Notes under the pieces: model-generated
The model's database searches: none
Told to the model about the DNA's origin: nothing
What the model saw: the letters and a program-made list of their open reading frames with translations, nothing else
Source of the DNA: Symbiodinium natans
Lineage: Eukaryota > Sar > Dinophyceae > Suessiales > Symbiodiniaceae
Direction: 5' to 3'
Assembly: GCA_905221605.1 (NCBI GenBank)
Contig: CAJNDS010000668.1
Location: 703,555-767,554, forward strand
DNA length: 64,000 nt
Part shown: positions 19,630-32,049 of the stretch, piece after piece
How the letters are laid out: each line of letters begins with the position of its first letter
How positions within the stretch are numbered: the first letter of the stretch is position 1
Program-made: the position numbers and the translations under genes

Positions 19630-21074
19630 ACGAGTACACTTTGCACTTTTGGGGATAGTCTAATCCCCTATTGAACTGAAAGTCTACACTTTTGGGCCCT
19701 AAAACTAATCCTATTAAACTGAAAATGTACGCTTTTGTCCCTAAAACCCTAAACCCTAAATGGGGGGGCTTATGAGCTCAGCAACTGAGGAATGATGTGG
19801 TGCAACTGCCAGATGTGCCAAGGTCTGAAGCAGCATCTGCCGAAGTGGCCGGCACGCTGGATCCACATCTCGAAGATAAAAGAAGTAGGTGTTTAGGGTT
19901 TATAAGTTTAGGGTTTAGGGTTTAGGGTTTAGGGTTTAGGGTTTAGGGTTTAGGGTTTAGGGTTTAGGGTTTAGGGGTGTCTGACCACGCATGTGCCTCA
20001 GTGCGATTTACAACCAGCTGCGATTAAGGAGCAGGCTTGAGACGTGTTCGCTGCTCTTGGCCAAACCTAGTTGTGTTATAAGAATAGGAAAAGCAAAAAT
20101 GCATATTAATTGTGCTTGTTGTTAGTTGCATTTGTAGTATCACAATAGTGTGAGAACTTTGACCTCTTGGCATTCTCAGATACGTCGCCGCCATCATTAT
20201 TCTCAACGCGTACCCCCCCGGAGAGCCCAACTAGGCTCATGCAAAAGCAGCCCCCAACACCCAACACGTGAACCCCTAAGCCTCACTAGCCCCCTCCAGC
20301 CTCTAGCCCCTTTAAAGGTCGGGGAATTAGGTACCTTTTATACCTGCATAGCCCTGTAAAAGCCTAGATAGAGAATCTAACCCTGATTCCCTAACTAAGA
20401 ACACCTCAACCCACGCTGAACCCAAGCACAAACCCCATAACCCTGAACCCTACAACGCATCACCCATTCAAACCCTATGAACCCTACGTCCTAAGCCCTT
20501 CAAACCCCAATCCCCAAACCCTTCAAACCTTGAAACCCTTCAACCCTTCAAACCCTAAACCCTTCAAACCCTAAGCCTTCAAACCCTGAACCTTCAAACC
20601 CTGAACCCTTCAAGCCCTATCAACCCTGCAGCCCTCAAACTCTTCAAACCCTTCAAACACTAAGTCCTTCAAACCCTACTCGGAAGTTCACGGGTAGTTC
20701 TAAGTAGGGTTATAAGCTGTTAAACTATACTGATAACTTATAACCCTGTGTAGGGTACTTATAATCCATGAACCTCCAAGTACATCCTAAACCCTAATCC
20801 TCCAAACCCTCAACCATACACCCTAAACCCCCTATTTAGGGTACTTATACCCCTACTTCTAACTATCCATGTTCGATTGGCCCCGCAGATCTGACGGGGT
20901 AACCTCATCAACCTCTAAGTAAACACCCTAAACTCTAAACCCTAAACCCTAAACCCTAAACCCTAAACCCTAAACCTCATCAACCTCTAAGTAAGCTCTT
21001 CTTCAGGCCATGGGTCTGGTTACGTGGGCGCGCCCATCCTGGAGAGCGGCACCCTCAGCTTTTGGCGTAGGCGT

Positions 21075-21190
21075 TTAGGGTTCAGGGTTTGGGGTTTAGG
21101 GTTTAGGGTTAGGGTTTAGGGTTTAGGGTTTAGGGTTTAGGGTTTAGGGTTTAGGGTTTAGGGTTTAGGGTTTAGGGTTTAGGGTTTAGA
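21075..21190 (+). repeat. TTTAGGG array
   Basis: About 16 units immediately downstream of an exon candidate; its first GT is the likely donor. Confidence 0.9.
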
Positions 21191-21665
21191 TGCCCTGGGT
21201 TTCCAGAAGCAAGCAGCTCTATAGGGTTTATACAGGGCTTCGGGTGTGGGGTTTCACTTTTTTTCTTCCCTTCCAGGTTTAGGGGTTACAGGGTTTATGG
21301 TTTTCGGGTTGTGCGGTTCAGGCTTCAGGGAACTGCGAACGGCAACCAGAAGTGGTCGGCGGGGCTTCGGGTTTCTTTACAGCCAGTGGGGGGCTCTGAA
21401 TGAATGAGAGCTTATCGGGGTGCGCAGCCCTTTTGTGCCTTAGCCCTTCTAGGCGAAAAAAGGAGTCTGCGCAGTTCCCGCTGCGCCGTAGCTGCCCTAA
21501 ACCCTAAACCCTAAGCCCTAAACCCTAAACCCTAAACCCTAAACCCCAAACCCCAAACCCCAAACCCCAAACCCTAAACCTAAACCCTAAACCCTAAACC
21601 CTAGACGCCTACGCCTCTCAGCTCGCCCTTGGACCTCGAAGCCATGCTCCTAGGGCCGTCCCCTG

Positions 21666-21781
21666 CTTGGTAGCCCAGGGTGGTACCCTCTGCACCTTTG
21701 CTTTGGGTGCTGGTTCCCTTCTAAAGTAACCAACATTTAAAGAATATAATGCCCTTATTATAGGGTTGCTGGGCTACCAAG
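21666..21781 (+). mobile_element. Family D MITE
   Basis: Ends are CTTGGTAGCCCAGGGTGG and GCTGGGCTACCAAG, with flanks CCTG (21662-21665) and CTTG (21782-21785) matching three of four bases. The preceding island reads SPLDLEAMLLGPSP. Confidence 0.7.
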
Positions 21782-22866
21782 CTTGGGGACCCTAAACCCT
21801 AAACCCTAAAACCCTATAATTACCCTAAACCGTAAACCCTAAACCCTAAACCCTAAACCCTAAACCCTAAACCCTAAACCCTAAACCCTAAACCCTAACC
21901 ACATGAACCCGAACCTTGGGACCTCATACACCCTCCACCACTGTAATCTGTAGCAAGGTATGTGGGCCACAACACCCTTTTAGGGTTCATTTGCCCCCCC
22001 TCCACCATTGCAATCCCTAGTAAGGTATGTGGACCCTCACACCCTTTTAGGGTTCATTTGGTCCCCAAGGACACGTGCATTAGCTGAACTCAGCCTTGGA
22101 CCCTAAACCCTAAACCCTCATGAGCCCTGTCGGAGTCTCATGTCTCCGCATTCTACATTCTAAATTTGCGAGCCGTATTATGTGGAAGCCTTATAAGTGC
22201 TCCACTTCACCCAGAGCAGGTATTCTTTGTCACGATTCAGGGAACCGCATTGTAAACAGGCGCAACTCCTTCACCCTACACCGCGAAAACCGAACCCTAT
22301 GCTCGACTGTAGCCGTAAAGCCCTAGAAGCCCTAAGCCTTGAAGCCCTAGATCCTAAAAAACGCTCAACCCTAAAGCCTCCAAAACCCAAAACCTTAAAC
22401 CCTGAAAATCCCTAGACCCTGAAAATTCAAAAGACCCCCCAAGCCCCAAAAGCCCTGAATCCTAAACCCTAACAACCTAAACGCTGAGGCATCGGCGGGC
22501 ACAAGGCACCTTGGAAATGGATGCAGCACTAGGGGGAGGTGATTTAACAGAGTGTGGGCTGTCGCAGGCGTTGGATGTTGCAAAGGGGAGGGGGGAGGCA
22601 CGAAGTTGCCGAACATCTTGCGGAGTCTTGTTCCTTGAAGTGCAACTAGAGCGCCCAGCAGTGCCCGCTGTTCCTCTTTTTGAGAGAGGTTTTCAGATAG
22701 GATCCCCAACGACAAGGGCTAAACCCTAAACCCCTAAACCCCTAAACCCCTAAACCCCTAAACCCCTAACCCCTAACCCCTAACCCTAAACCCTAAACCC
22801 TAAACCCTAAACCCTAAACCGCAATGCTTCACTTGCATATTGGTGTATCCATGTGGACCTGGGAAG

Positions 22867-22941
22867 GTCTCGGACATGTCCGAGCTTGTGAGCCGGCTGC
22901 AACAGGAGGCACCGGGTGGACTCCCCCAGCATTTTGGTGAA
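22867..22941 (+). CDS. Unassigned exon candidate (SDMSELVSRLQQEAPGG)
   Basis: 25 codons between GGGAAG and GTAGGGTTTAGG reading SDMSELVSRLQQEAPGGLPQ. It has helical character and a perfect frame; the upstream ATG at 22853 could be a start. No family is recognised. Confidence 0.4.
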
Positions 22942-23975
22942 GTAGGGTTTAGGGTTTAGGGTTTAGGGTTTAGGGTTTAGGGTTTAGGGTTTAGGGTTTA
23001 GGGCTTAGGGTTTAGGGTTTAGGGTATAGGTTTGTGGTGCTTTGGGGGATGCCCCACCCTCACAACGGCGGCCGTAGTAGCCATAGTGCTGCAGTGGGGC
23101 ATACGCAGACCCTGCACAGCACAAGTTGTGAGGCCCTCAGTGGTCTGATTTCGAACATTCCTTGCCAAACATTCCGAGCAGCCGCCTCTAAACCTTGCTT
23201 CCCATACTCGCTAGAAAGCCCTTTTTGCCCAAACCCTAAACCCCAAACCCTCAGCACCTTGGGGGCTTCTTCTTTCCTGGATTGAGACTCCAACATTACG
23301 GTCTAGGGTTTGGGGTTTAGGGTTTAGGGTTTAGGGTTTAGGCTTCCCTCCCCCCCTCTCCTCCCCACGTGGCTCCCGGGTTTCCTACCCAGTTTCTTTT
23401 TTTTTTTTTTTTTCTCCAGGGGTCAGTGCTTTGGGGATGTAAACCTGGAGAAGCCCCAAAGCCCTAAACCCGAAACCCTAAACTCTAAACCCTAAACCCT
23501 AAACCGTCCCTTGAAGCTTCATGATGCCAGGCGCGGGAGAAAGACTTTGTCGAGATCGAGTTTACAATGGCGGTCGCTTGATTCATGGCCCTGGGGTTTA
23601 GGGTTTACTGTAGGGTTTAGGGTTTAGGGTTCAAACCTCCCCCCTAGAGAGGAATACAGGGGTCGGAAGATCACGAATAGTAGCATTCCCTTGTGGTCCC
23701 GATATGACTAGCCATGATAACCCCCCCCCCCCCCCCAAAAAAAAAATAATAATAATAAAACAGAAAAAAAAATATATATATATATATATATACACATATA
23801 TGTATGTATGTGTATTCTAATTACTCAGGCCCCTATATTACTGTAGTAGGAATATTTGGGAACAAGAAACCCGAAACCCCCTTTGGAGTCGAGGTTTCCC
23901 AGAGCATGGCAAACCTTTTCAACCCTAGGCCATCCTTGCGGACTGCATGATTCCCAAAGGTTTAGGGGTTTAGGC

Positions 23976-24066
23976 TTTAGGGTTTTAGGGTTTTAGGGTT
24001 TTAGGGTTTTAGGGTTTTAGGGTTTTAGGGTTTTAGGGTTTTAGGGTTTTAGGGTTTTAGGGTTTA
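23976..24066 (+). repeat. TTTTAGGG variant array
   Basis: About 11 identical 8-bp units, the Chlamydomonas-type telomere sequence, bounded by TTTAGGG-like units. Confidence 0.9.
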
Positions 24067-24815
24067 TGGTTTAGGGAGCCCTGGAGCAAGAACAAGTTTG
24101 TGGAGGGTTCAAGTTTAGGTCTCATTAGACACAAAGGATCAGGGTTTGGGGAAAGATGTGGGTCTTGCTTTCGTGCTTTCGCTGCAGCTATGTCCTAGCA
24201 TCCTCCAGCCTCCCGCGCATGTCTACTACCGAAGTCGATCATCTGCTACCCCTTCCATCGCTCCCGTGGGTTTGCCGAACGTACACAAAAAAGTTACATC
24301 GACCTTTTGTATCTTTGCCGCATGCATGGCATCTATATGCTCCTAATAGGATCTCAGCGAAATTCTGGACCAGGCAGGCTAAACCCCAAACCCTGTTCAA
24401 CGAGGCTTCTAAGGTGCGGGGACACCTTTTAGGGTTCCCTTTGCTGCTCTAGCGACCTGTGTATATTCATTCCCGCACCGGTACGCAAATCTGGGCGACA
24501 ATTGTTATGATTAGTTTGTCTCTTTGGCGCCGAGGGTCCCCTTCTGCCTCTAGCCATGACTCGTAAGTGTACGAATCATCGGGGCGCACTCTCTAGCCCC
24601 AAACCGTATTCCTTAAAAACCTAAAGCCTCAATCCTACAAAACCCCTTCAGCCCCAAACAAGCCCTTTAGGGCCCCTTTTGCTTTGTGCTTTGCTGCAAC
24701 TTTAGATCCTTAGCCTTTTTGGGGTTTACTGGGTTTCTGAATAAGGCAGCTAAAAAGCTAACTTATCGCTCCCCTCCTAAGTGCAACCAAGTTTAAGCAC
24801 CCGAGTAGTTTCCAG

Positions 24816-24887
24816 GTGGGCCCCTACACAATGGTGCTCAAGTCGGCGGACGTCGCGGAGGCCAAGCCCGCGCCCACAGGGAGGAGG
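24816..24887 (+). CDS. Unassigned exon candidate (YTMVLKSADVAEAKPAP)
   Basis: 24 GC-rich codons between TTTCCAG and GTTTCC with GC-ending codon preference like the RAP exons. No family is recognised. Confidence 0.4.
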
Positions 24888-26662
24888 GTTTCCTGTAATT
24901 TGTCATAGTGGAGTACTATTTTACATGTTTAAGGGTACTTAAATTCAATAATGAATGGAAATTTAAGTTTTTAATACTCTCCCAGCCATGAACTAGTATA
25001 GGGTTGGTAGGGTTGATAGGGTTTACATGGTTCATGGGGTTTATGGGTTCAGAGTGCTTACAGGGCATATAGGATTGATAGGGTTTATATAGTTTTTGTG
25101 GGGTTTGTAGGGCGCATAGGGTTTGTAGGGTTTATCGGGCTTAGGGTTCTAGGTTGTAGGGTTTAGGGTTCTAGACTATAGGGTTTAGGGTTTAGGGACG
25201 CTGAGGCTTCAAGGCTACAAAAGCTTATAAGGGTTGAAGGTTCTCGGGTGTAAGGGGCTCAGAGGTTATGGCTGCGGGCATCGGTTCGGCTCTTGATGTC
25301 GATGCATGCCCTTATATACCCGTCATACCCCTCATCTAGCCCTTCTACACCCCCTTATACCCCCCTTTCAACCCCCCTTAACCCCCCTTAACCCCCCCCC
25401 CCCCCTTTTACCCCACCCCCCCCCTCCCTAAACCCTAAACCCTAAACCCTAAACCCTAAACCCTAAGAAAACAAGGCAGGGCTGCACCTAAACCTTTGCG
25501 GGCTAAAATGAGCCCCAAGTTTAGGGTTTAGGGTTCAGGGTCAGGGTTTCGGGTTTCGGGTTTAGGGTTATTTAGGGTTTAGGGTTTAGGGTTTAGGGTA
25601 GGGTCTAGGGTTCAGGGTTTAGGAAGGTTTTGGTCCACAGGCCCAGACCGGCGCTTTCCCTGCTAGATGTAGACCCATGACCTGCAGCCATAAGTTTAGG
25701 GTTCAGGGTTTGGCGGCACCATGCGAACCCCCCGCTACCGGTGAATGCTTAGGCTTTCACCCGGTTTTCGGGCCTCAGTATGAAGGTTTTAGGTATATAA
25801 CTGTCTCCAACTCACTCACAGGGGGGTAGTGAAAGGTTGAGGGTCATGCCGCCATGCGCAAAGGGTTTACCTGTGGCATGGGGGGGGGGAGGATTATATG
25901 TAGAGGGTTGTTTCTGGGGGTTCACTCCACCACTCCCCCTTGGCTCGAGGGTCATCAGGGCCCTGAGAGTCATTCAAACCATCGGGACTCTGAACCCAAC
26001 AGGCATCTGGTCCATACCTCCCGCACAGTGTGGACTTGTGCAGTACAGTTCGTGCTTCCTAACGAATCCTCACTTTTGGGGCCTAAACCCTACACCCTAA
26101 ACCCTAAACTCTGAACCCGAACCAGGCTCAGGTAGGTTCCTTCATTAGGCGGGGTGCTGGGCTTCAGGCTGAAGTACGCATCCGCGAGCTCTATCAGCTG
26201 CCAGAGCCCCACATCGTTCTCTTTAGGGTTTCAGGTTTTAAGTTCAGGGTGTAGGGTTTAGTTTAGGGTTTAGGGTTTAGGGTTTAGGGTTTAAGGTTTA
26301 GGGTTTAGGGTTTAAGGGTTTAGGGATTCAGGTTGACTTGGAGGTTCACAGGTAGTGATAAGCAAGGCTGGAAGTATGATAACTCTACTTCTGGATTTTG
26401 GAGTACTATACGTTAATACTTTGTTGGTTCTGAGTTCCTATTACAGCTACTTCTGCCTAAAAGGTATATACTTGCTTTCCAGGGTTTACTCCAAAGTAGG
26501 GACTTCATGTACTTCTACCCGTACTTATTACTACCCATGAACCTGTTCAGGGCATGGGCCATTGATTTCCGTCTGATGCGCGTCCGAGGGACTCGAGTAC
26601 AAGCTTCACATGGCCAAGCCCCGAATGCCAGTAATGTCCGCTATTTTATGTTCTAGGAACAA

Positions 26663-26759
26663 GTAGGATGTCCCCCCTTATGCTAACAGTCCTTAATAGG
26701 GATCCCCCCTATTATAATCCCTATTCAGGAGCTGTCAGTTTGAGGGGGAACATCCCAAG
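26663..26759 (+). mobile_element. Family A MITE
   Basis: Starts AGGATGTCCCCCCTTATGC and ends GGGGGAACATCCCAAG, with inner arms CTAACAGTCC and GGAGCTGTCAG. No clear 8-bp duplication was read. Confidence 0.65.
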
Positions 26760-27699
26760 TTTGGGTTATGGACTGCGCACCAGATCTGCCGAACCGCATG
26801 TAGTCCGTCCCTTAACGAACCCCCCCGTCTTCGCCCAAAAGCGAGCCATCTACATGGGGGTTTTGGGGCTTGGGGTTTGGGGTTTAGGGGTCCTTTAGCC
26901 CCTGTCCTCCCAACTTCAAGCCCCATACAGGACCATCCTCCACCTCCTGAGCCCCCAAACCCTAAATCCCCAACCCAAAATCCTCGGTTGTGCTAGACCC
27001 AACACCCCCAGAACCTCAAAACCCGGAGACTCCAATACTCTTTAGTTAAGAATATTCCTTAGACCATACAAGGAGCCCGAATACGACAGGGGCTTTATAA
27101 TTTGAATAGGGTACTGGAGGCTATTAAATTGCAAAGTGCACTTTAGGTATTCCAACCCCTCTATAACTAACTGTTCAAGGAATTTTCCTTAAGGAAGGGT
27201 CATATTGGAGTCCCGAGGAACCCCCCTAAACCCTAAACCCTAAACCTTAAACCCTAAACCGCCCCAAATGCAAGACTCACCCAGGCCAGCCCTTGCCTCG
27301 CGCAACCTTGATGCCGAGCCCATCCCGGCCATCCCACCTTTGGTGGGCGTGGCCGCGGGATGAGGGCAGAGAAGAGGGGGGTGGGGTTTAGGGTTTAGGG
27401 TCTAGGGTTTGGGGTTTAAGGTTTGGGGTTTGGGGTTTGGGGTTTAGGGCCTAGGGTTTAGGGTTTAGGGTTTTAGGGTTTAGGGTTTAGGGTGAGGCAG
27501 GAGGTCTACTTTTAGGCTCGCCCCAAGAGCCCCAAACCCTTTTTTAGAAGGAACATTGGAATCCTATGAGTGATTGGGCCACAGGGTCTGGGGGATACCG
27601 GGTTAGGGCTGAGGGTGCAGGGTTCAGATCGCTTAGTGTCGAGTGAAGAGGTTTCTCAGAGCCATGAAGCTTAGAGGGCTCAACATAGGTTAAGAACCT

Positions 27700-30220
27700 G
27701 AAGTGCTTGCAGGGTTTAGCGCGCAAGGTGCCGTAGCCATGTGGGGCCCCTCCCCCTTATATATCCGACTTTTAACTTCGCCAGCTGTGCCAGATGCACG
27801 TGCGGTGCACTTCTTCCTACATCCTGGCGAGTCAGCGCGTCGGCGTTACGGGTCCGTCCTGATCTTGTGGAGCCCCAAAGGCACCCCCCCAAACCCATCC
27901 GAACTGATTCATGCGCTTCTGACAGACCCGCAGCCCTGCCTCAGTTTCGCTGGTCAATGATTTCTCAAAGCCTCAAAAGGGTTTAAGGCTGTATAGGACG
28001 TCTTGGACTTTAGGGCTCAACTTAGGACTTAGGACATCCTCCGAGATCAGCATGATGAGATTCTTCGGCGCTCTTTGAGAAACAGTCCAGTTTGAGAACA
28101 GCATGTTGCGCACGAGTTTCGAGCGTTGCTCCGTCTGGCAGGAAATGGCCTGTCGACAGCCTCAGCCGTTCATAGGATGCCCTGCTGGCAGACCCCGGAA
28201 TGATTGCTGGGACTGATTTCTCCACATGCCGGCTGCAACACTATGAGATCCGTTCCAGGTCCTGAACTACCTGCACCTAAGGCCTAGTAGGGTTTACCTC
28301 AACAGTCCAAAGCTTAAAACTTTTTTTTTTGCTTTTTTACTCATGATAAGCCTTGAATCCTAAACACCAAGACCACTCAGGACATAGAGGTTTCTCAGTC
28401 TAAATTCTGAAACCGAAGACTCTTGGGCCCAAGCAATTCGCCACCCCTGCACCTGACCAGTTTGTCACCCTCCAGTGACTCAATCATCTGAGGTATACAA
28501 TATTTTACTAAGATGTGCACTAACTAGTTATTAGACTGTCTAGGGTTTAGGGTTTAGGGTTTAGGGTTTAGGGTTTAGGGTTTTAAGGTTTAGGGTTTAG
28601 GGTTTAGGGTTTAGGGTTTAGGGTTTAGGGTTGATATGCTTGGTAGTAGTTCTCATTGAGCCAGCTCGCAGTCCGGCATGGTGAAGCTGTGCCGTTCGCA
28701 TTGTTTTCGACAACCGCTGCTGAATCCCTGCAGCTCTGTCGCTGGGGCACTTCGGGGTTTAGGGTTTAGGGTTTAGGGTTTAGGGTTTAGGGTTTAGGGT
28801 TTAGGGTTCGGGAGCTTGGCTTCGTTTCTACCCCGGAAGGATCAGCGACTGGTGGGGCGTGCGCCCTCCACTTGCATTGATTGCAGCCCAAAGAGGGCTT
28901 CGGGGGCGTCGCCGATAGACCCCGAACACCAGAAGCGCGACGAGGTCTGCACTAGGGTTTAGGGTTTAGGGTTTAGGGTTTCGGGTTTTGGGTTTAGGGT
29001 TTAGGGTTTAGGGTTTAGGGCGTAGGGTGTAGGGTTTAGGGTAGGCCTGGACCCTGTCCTCCGGCTTCACTGTCTGTGTGCACTTGTGCCCTCCCAAGCA
29101 GCTATCTCTGAGACACAAACACTCACATCATCCACACGCGCACGTTGCACTCAGATGTGTGCCTGGCACAAGCCCTGCGCCCTAAACCCTAAACCAACCA
29201 ACCAACAAAAGCCCTAATTGCAATTGCACGTCCTTGTCGAATCCGAGCTGCTTCAGCCATTCATTGGCCGCTACCCCGTCACACGCCCTATCTTGGTACG
29301 GTGAGGTCATAGGAGGTGACGAGGGAACTCGCGACCTAAGCTCTGGTTTTGGAGTTAGACGGCTAAAACATCGCTCCAGGATGAAAGAGAAGGTCATGGC
29401 TGCAAACTTTCCTTGGTGATCCGGAGCTGTGTCGCAGAAGAAAGCTGCGCAGGGTGTGGCCTAAACCCTTAACTGCCTAGCCCCGTGAACACTTCGGGTG
29501 AGAGCTGATGTTTCGGGTAAACCCTCTAAACCCTCTAAACCCTCCAAACCCTCTAAACCCTCCAAACCCTCCAAACCCTAAACCCGTTTGGGACGCGTTC
29601 TTCCCAAACTCTAAGTCCGCCCTGGCATCCCCGGACCTACTGCCCCCACACACCCTGGATCACCTTCTTTGAGGACTCAGGGCGATATAGTGGGTCTGGG
29701 GTGTAGGGTTTATAGAAAATATGGTTTCGGGGAGTATGCCCTGCACCTTGACGTTTTCGACGACTTGTACCAGAGCAACTACAGGAACGTCAGCAACAAA
29801 AACAACAGCTTTGTTTTTGCAGATTGCTTTGAAGGCGCCGTCTAGCATTACAAGCCTCCGAGAACTTGTATTTCCACAGCTGGAACCCGAATCATGTATG
29901 AGTTGCCGGATAGGGATTTATGGGGGAGGAGTTTCTACTTGCTTCAACTCGGACCCAGAGTGGGGCCCTTATTCCCATTTTGGGGGGTTTAGGCTCCCTT
30001 CTAAGCCCCTTGAGAAACCAAAAAGGGCACCCATTTTATTCCTAAGTTACTCTTTGGTCTAGTCAACCCTGTTCTTGGCAATCCATCCGCAAACCTGTGA
30101 GTAGCAAAGAGGTGGGCGCGACCGCTGCTTTTCGGCCTCCTTTTCTGTCGTGTGGGCAACGCGGTAGCTTTGATAGTTATCCATCTATCGTACCCCCAGG
30201 CAGCAGACTAAGGCAATGAA
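27700..30220. other. Region of long open islands without recognised homology
   Basis: Open frames: 27703-27960 (85 codons, also open on the other strand), 28031-28095 (RDQHDEILRRSLRN), 28664-28752, 28813-28951 (48 codons open), 29060-29182, 29716-29846 (EYALHLDVFDDLYQSNYRN) and 30079-30219. TTTAGGG arrays at 28540-28632, 28755-28808 and 28953-29045 sit at their 3' sides. Together they may be exons of one gene, but no domain links them. Confidence 0.4.
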
Positions 30221-30247
30221 ACACCCTGAAGCCCTGAAGCCCTGAAC

Positions 30248-30280
<33 letters not shown>

Positions 30281-30325
30281 AGCCCCTCACCCCTAAACCC
30301 TAAACCCTAAACCCTAAACCCTAAA

Positions 30326-30440
30326 CCCTAAACCCTAGACCCTAGACCCTAGACCCTAGACCCTAGACCCTAGACCCTAGACCCTGGACCCTGGACCCTG
30401 GACCCTGGACCCTGGACCCTAGACCCTAGACCCTAGACCC
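30326..30440 (+). repeat. CCCTAAA array graded into CCCTAGA and CCCTGGA
   Basis: Blocks of identical units follow one another: CCCTAAA (from 30296), then CCCTAGA, then CCCTGGA, then CCCTAGA again. This is stepwise spread of single-base variants. Confidence 0.9.
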
Positions 30441-31339
30441 TCAACCCAGCCCTAGCTTGTGGAAGGGATGCCCCAAGCCCTGCTGAACCCTCAGCCCTAC
30501 ACCCCAAGCATCCCAGAGCCCCCCAGGAGCCCAGATCCCAAAAAGACCTAAACCCTAAACCCTAAACCCTAAACGCTATCCCCCCTAAACCCCAAACCCT
30601 AAACCCCAAACCCTAAACCCTAAATCCCGAACCCCGAAGTCCCCCCTCAACTCAGCCAGCAAGAGTCGACATGTCCATGGGATGGACGCAACAGCGCCAG
30701 AGAGGCAGCTTACTCTGTATTCGGGGGGGGGGGGGGGGGCTTTACTTGGAGGTGCGGAGGTGCATGGGTAGCAGCTAGGGTTTATAGGGTTTAGGGTTTA
30801 AGGTTTGGGGCGGCAGCAAGTACCCATATTTCAGAATGTCTCCCAGGGTGGAGGTCGCTTTTGGGGGCATAGTCCTGGGTCCAGGCGACCTCGAAAAGGG
30901 TGGGTGCGGCCTCAGCAGGTTGGGTGGGAATTTAATTAAGGTTAAGGGTTTAGGATTTACTTGGAGGTTCATGGGTAGATTAAAGCAGGGTTCCAAGTAC
31001 CTTAAGTAGGGTTCTTTTTTTCAGTATAGTTTCCATGCTTATAACTTATGATCCTCTCCAAGTAGGGTAAGGGTTAGAAGGCACGCTGGAAAACAGGCCT
31101 TAGGGTTTGGGGCCAGTTTCGGATGTGACTTGCTTTATTCATGACCTGGAGGGCCAGAGATCAGAGAGCCGGGGTTCAAAAGGGTTGAGATTGATAGCTC
31201 CTCCATGAGCCTCACTCTTCCGCAAAGAAAAGGGGTTTGCTTATTCCTAGGTTGCCTTTGGACCCAGGAACATAGTAGATTTTTTTGGGCACCCTCGCCC
31301 TAGACATCAAGTCTTTTGTCAAAAGGGATCCCTCAAAAG

Positions 31340-31468
31340 GACCAGAAATCTCAGTGATAAGAGCCTCTTGCGCAGTGCGCCGAGCCACCACTGCGACTCC
31401 TGCGGCCGAAGCTACGCGACCTTGAATGGGCTGTTACAGCATCAAAGCACCTTGGCCACATACACGTA
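31340..31468 (+). CDS. C2H2 zinc-finger fragment
   Basis: The frame reads HHCDSCGRSYATLNGLLQHQ, then a stop: Cys-X2-Cys, a twelve-residue spacer and the first His, with Tyr and Leu at the usual core positions. The second His is not present in this exon and could be supplied by the next. Nearby candidates 30831-30918 and 32160-32226 (VKKRRRISQIPEAEE, NLS-like) may belong to the same nuclear protein. Confidence 0.4.
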
Positions 31469-31746
31469 GTACTTGGTGGGAAAGACACGGAATTGCGTAC
31501 TTCATGTCCCCTGACATGACCCTCTATAAGAGGTCTTCGGGGATCCTACCTCAAGTTGGTGTAGGGTCCACGGATTGTCAGGGTCTGGGCCGCACCTATG
31601 TGAATTCAGCTTCGTAGGGCCATGAAGCAATAAGTTGCAAGCCCTCAGCCATTGTGTATTCGGAAGCAGGTCCCTGCTGCTTGCACGAACCTGCTGCAAA
31701 CTGAGGTAGATACTGCCCCAAGTTATCGCAGCCAGGCCGCTTCTGC

Positions 31747-31747
31747 T

Positions 31748-31830
<83 letters not shown>

Positions 31831-32049
31831 GTACTAGTAGTAGTACTAGTATTAGTACTAGTACTAGTACTAGTACTAGTACTAGTACTAGTACTAGTAC
31901 TAGTACTAGTACTAGTACTAGTAGTAGTACAAGTACTAGTACTAGTACTAGTACTAGTACTAGTAGTAGAGTAGTAGTAGTGGTAGTAGTAGTAGTAGCA
32001 GTAGTAGTAGTAGTAGTAGGAGGAGGAGTAGTAGTAGTAGTAGGAGTAG
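31747..32049 (+). repeat. TAG/CTA and TAGTAC compound palindromic microsatellite
   Basis: A run of TAG triplets switches to a run of CTA triplets, then to many TAGTAC hexamers, then back to TAG triplets. The halves are complementary, so long hairpins are possible. Confidence 0.9.

Larger units (their letters stand above)
19630..22860. other. Array-rich region downstream of the RAP gene
   Basis: TTTAGGG arrays 19890-19975 and 21075-21190; CCCTAAA and CCCTTCAAA-type arrays 20400-20680, 20932-20978, 21495-21605, 21835-21897, 22722-22820; family B MITE about 20690-20782; family D MITE 21666-21781. Open islands: 19989-20122, 21007-21072 (GHGSGYVGAPILESGTLSF, good splice edges), 21400-21496, 22120-22325, 22506-22720 (open on both strands). 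Confidence 0.55.
22942..27700. other. Mixed arrays, MITEs and exon candidates
   Basis: TTTAGGG arrays 22945-23030, 25515-25620, 26225-26330, 27385-27490; an AT microsatellite with C run 23720-23815; C run 25398-25410; family A MITE 26663-26759; family B element 26335-26550; family C element 27018-27225; an inverted GGGGGTAGTGAAAGG-type element 25808-25942. Open islands: 24156-24452, 26166-26225 (AEVRIRELYQLPEPHIVLF), 26546-26656 and 27284-27362 (ASRNLDAEPIPAIPPLVG). Confidence 0.5.

Noticed and set aside
27730-27750. Ten-base match to the dinoflagellate spliced leader (CCGTAGCCAT)
   Set aside because: The match stops after ten bases, and one such hit is not unlikely by chance in 64 kb. A second weak match at 3666 is no better.
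29182-29419. Minus-strand frame with VAANEWLKQLGFDKDVQLQL
   Set aside because: A + frame covering the same bases is also open, and all recognised genes are on the + strand. Left unassigned.
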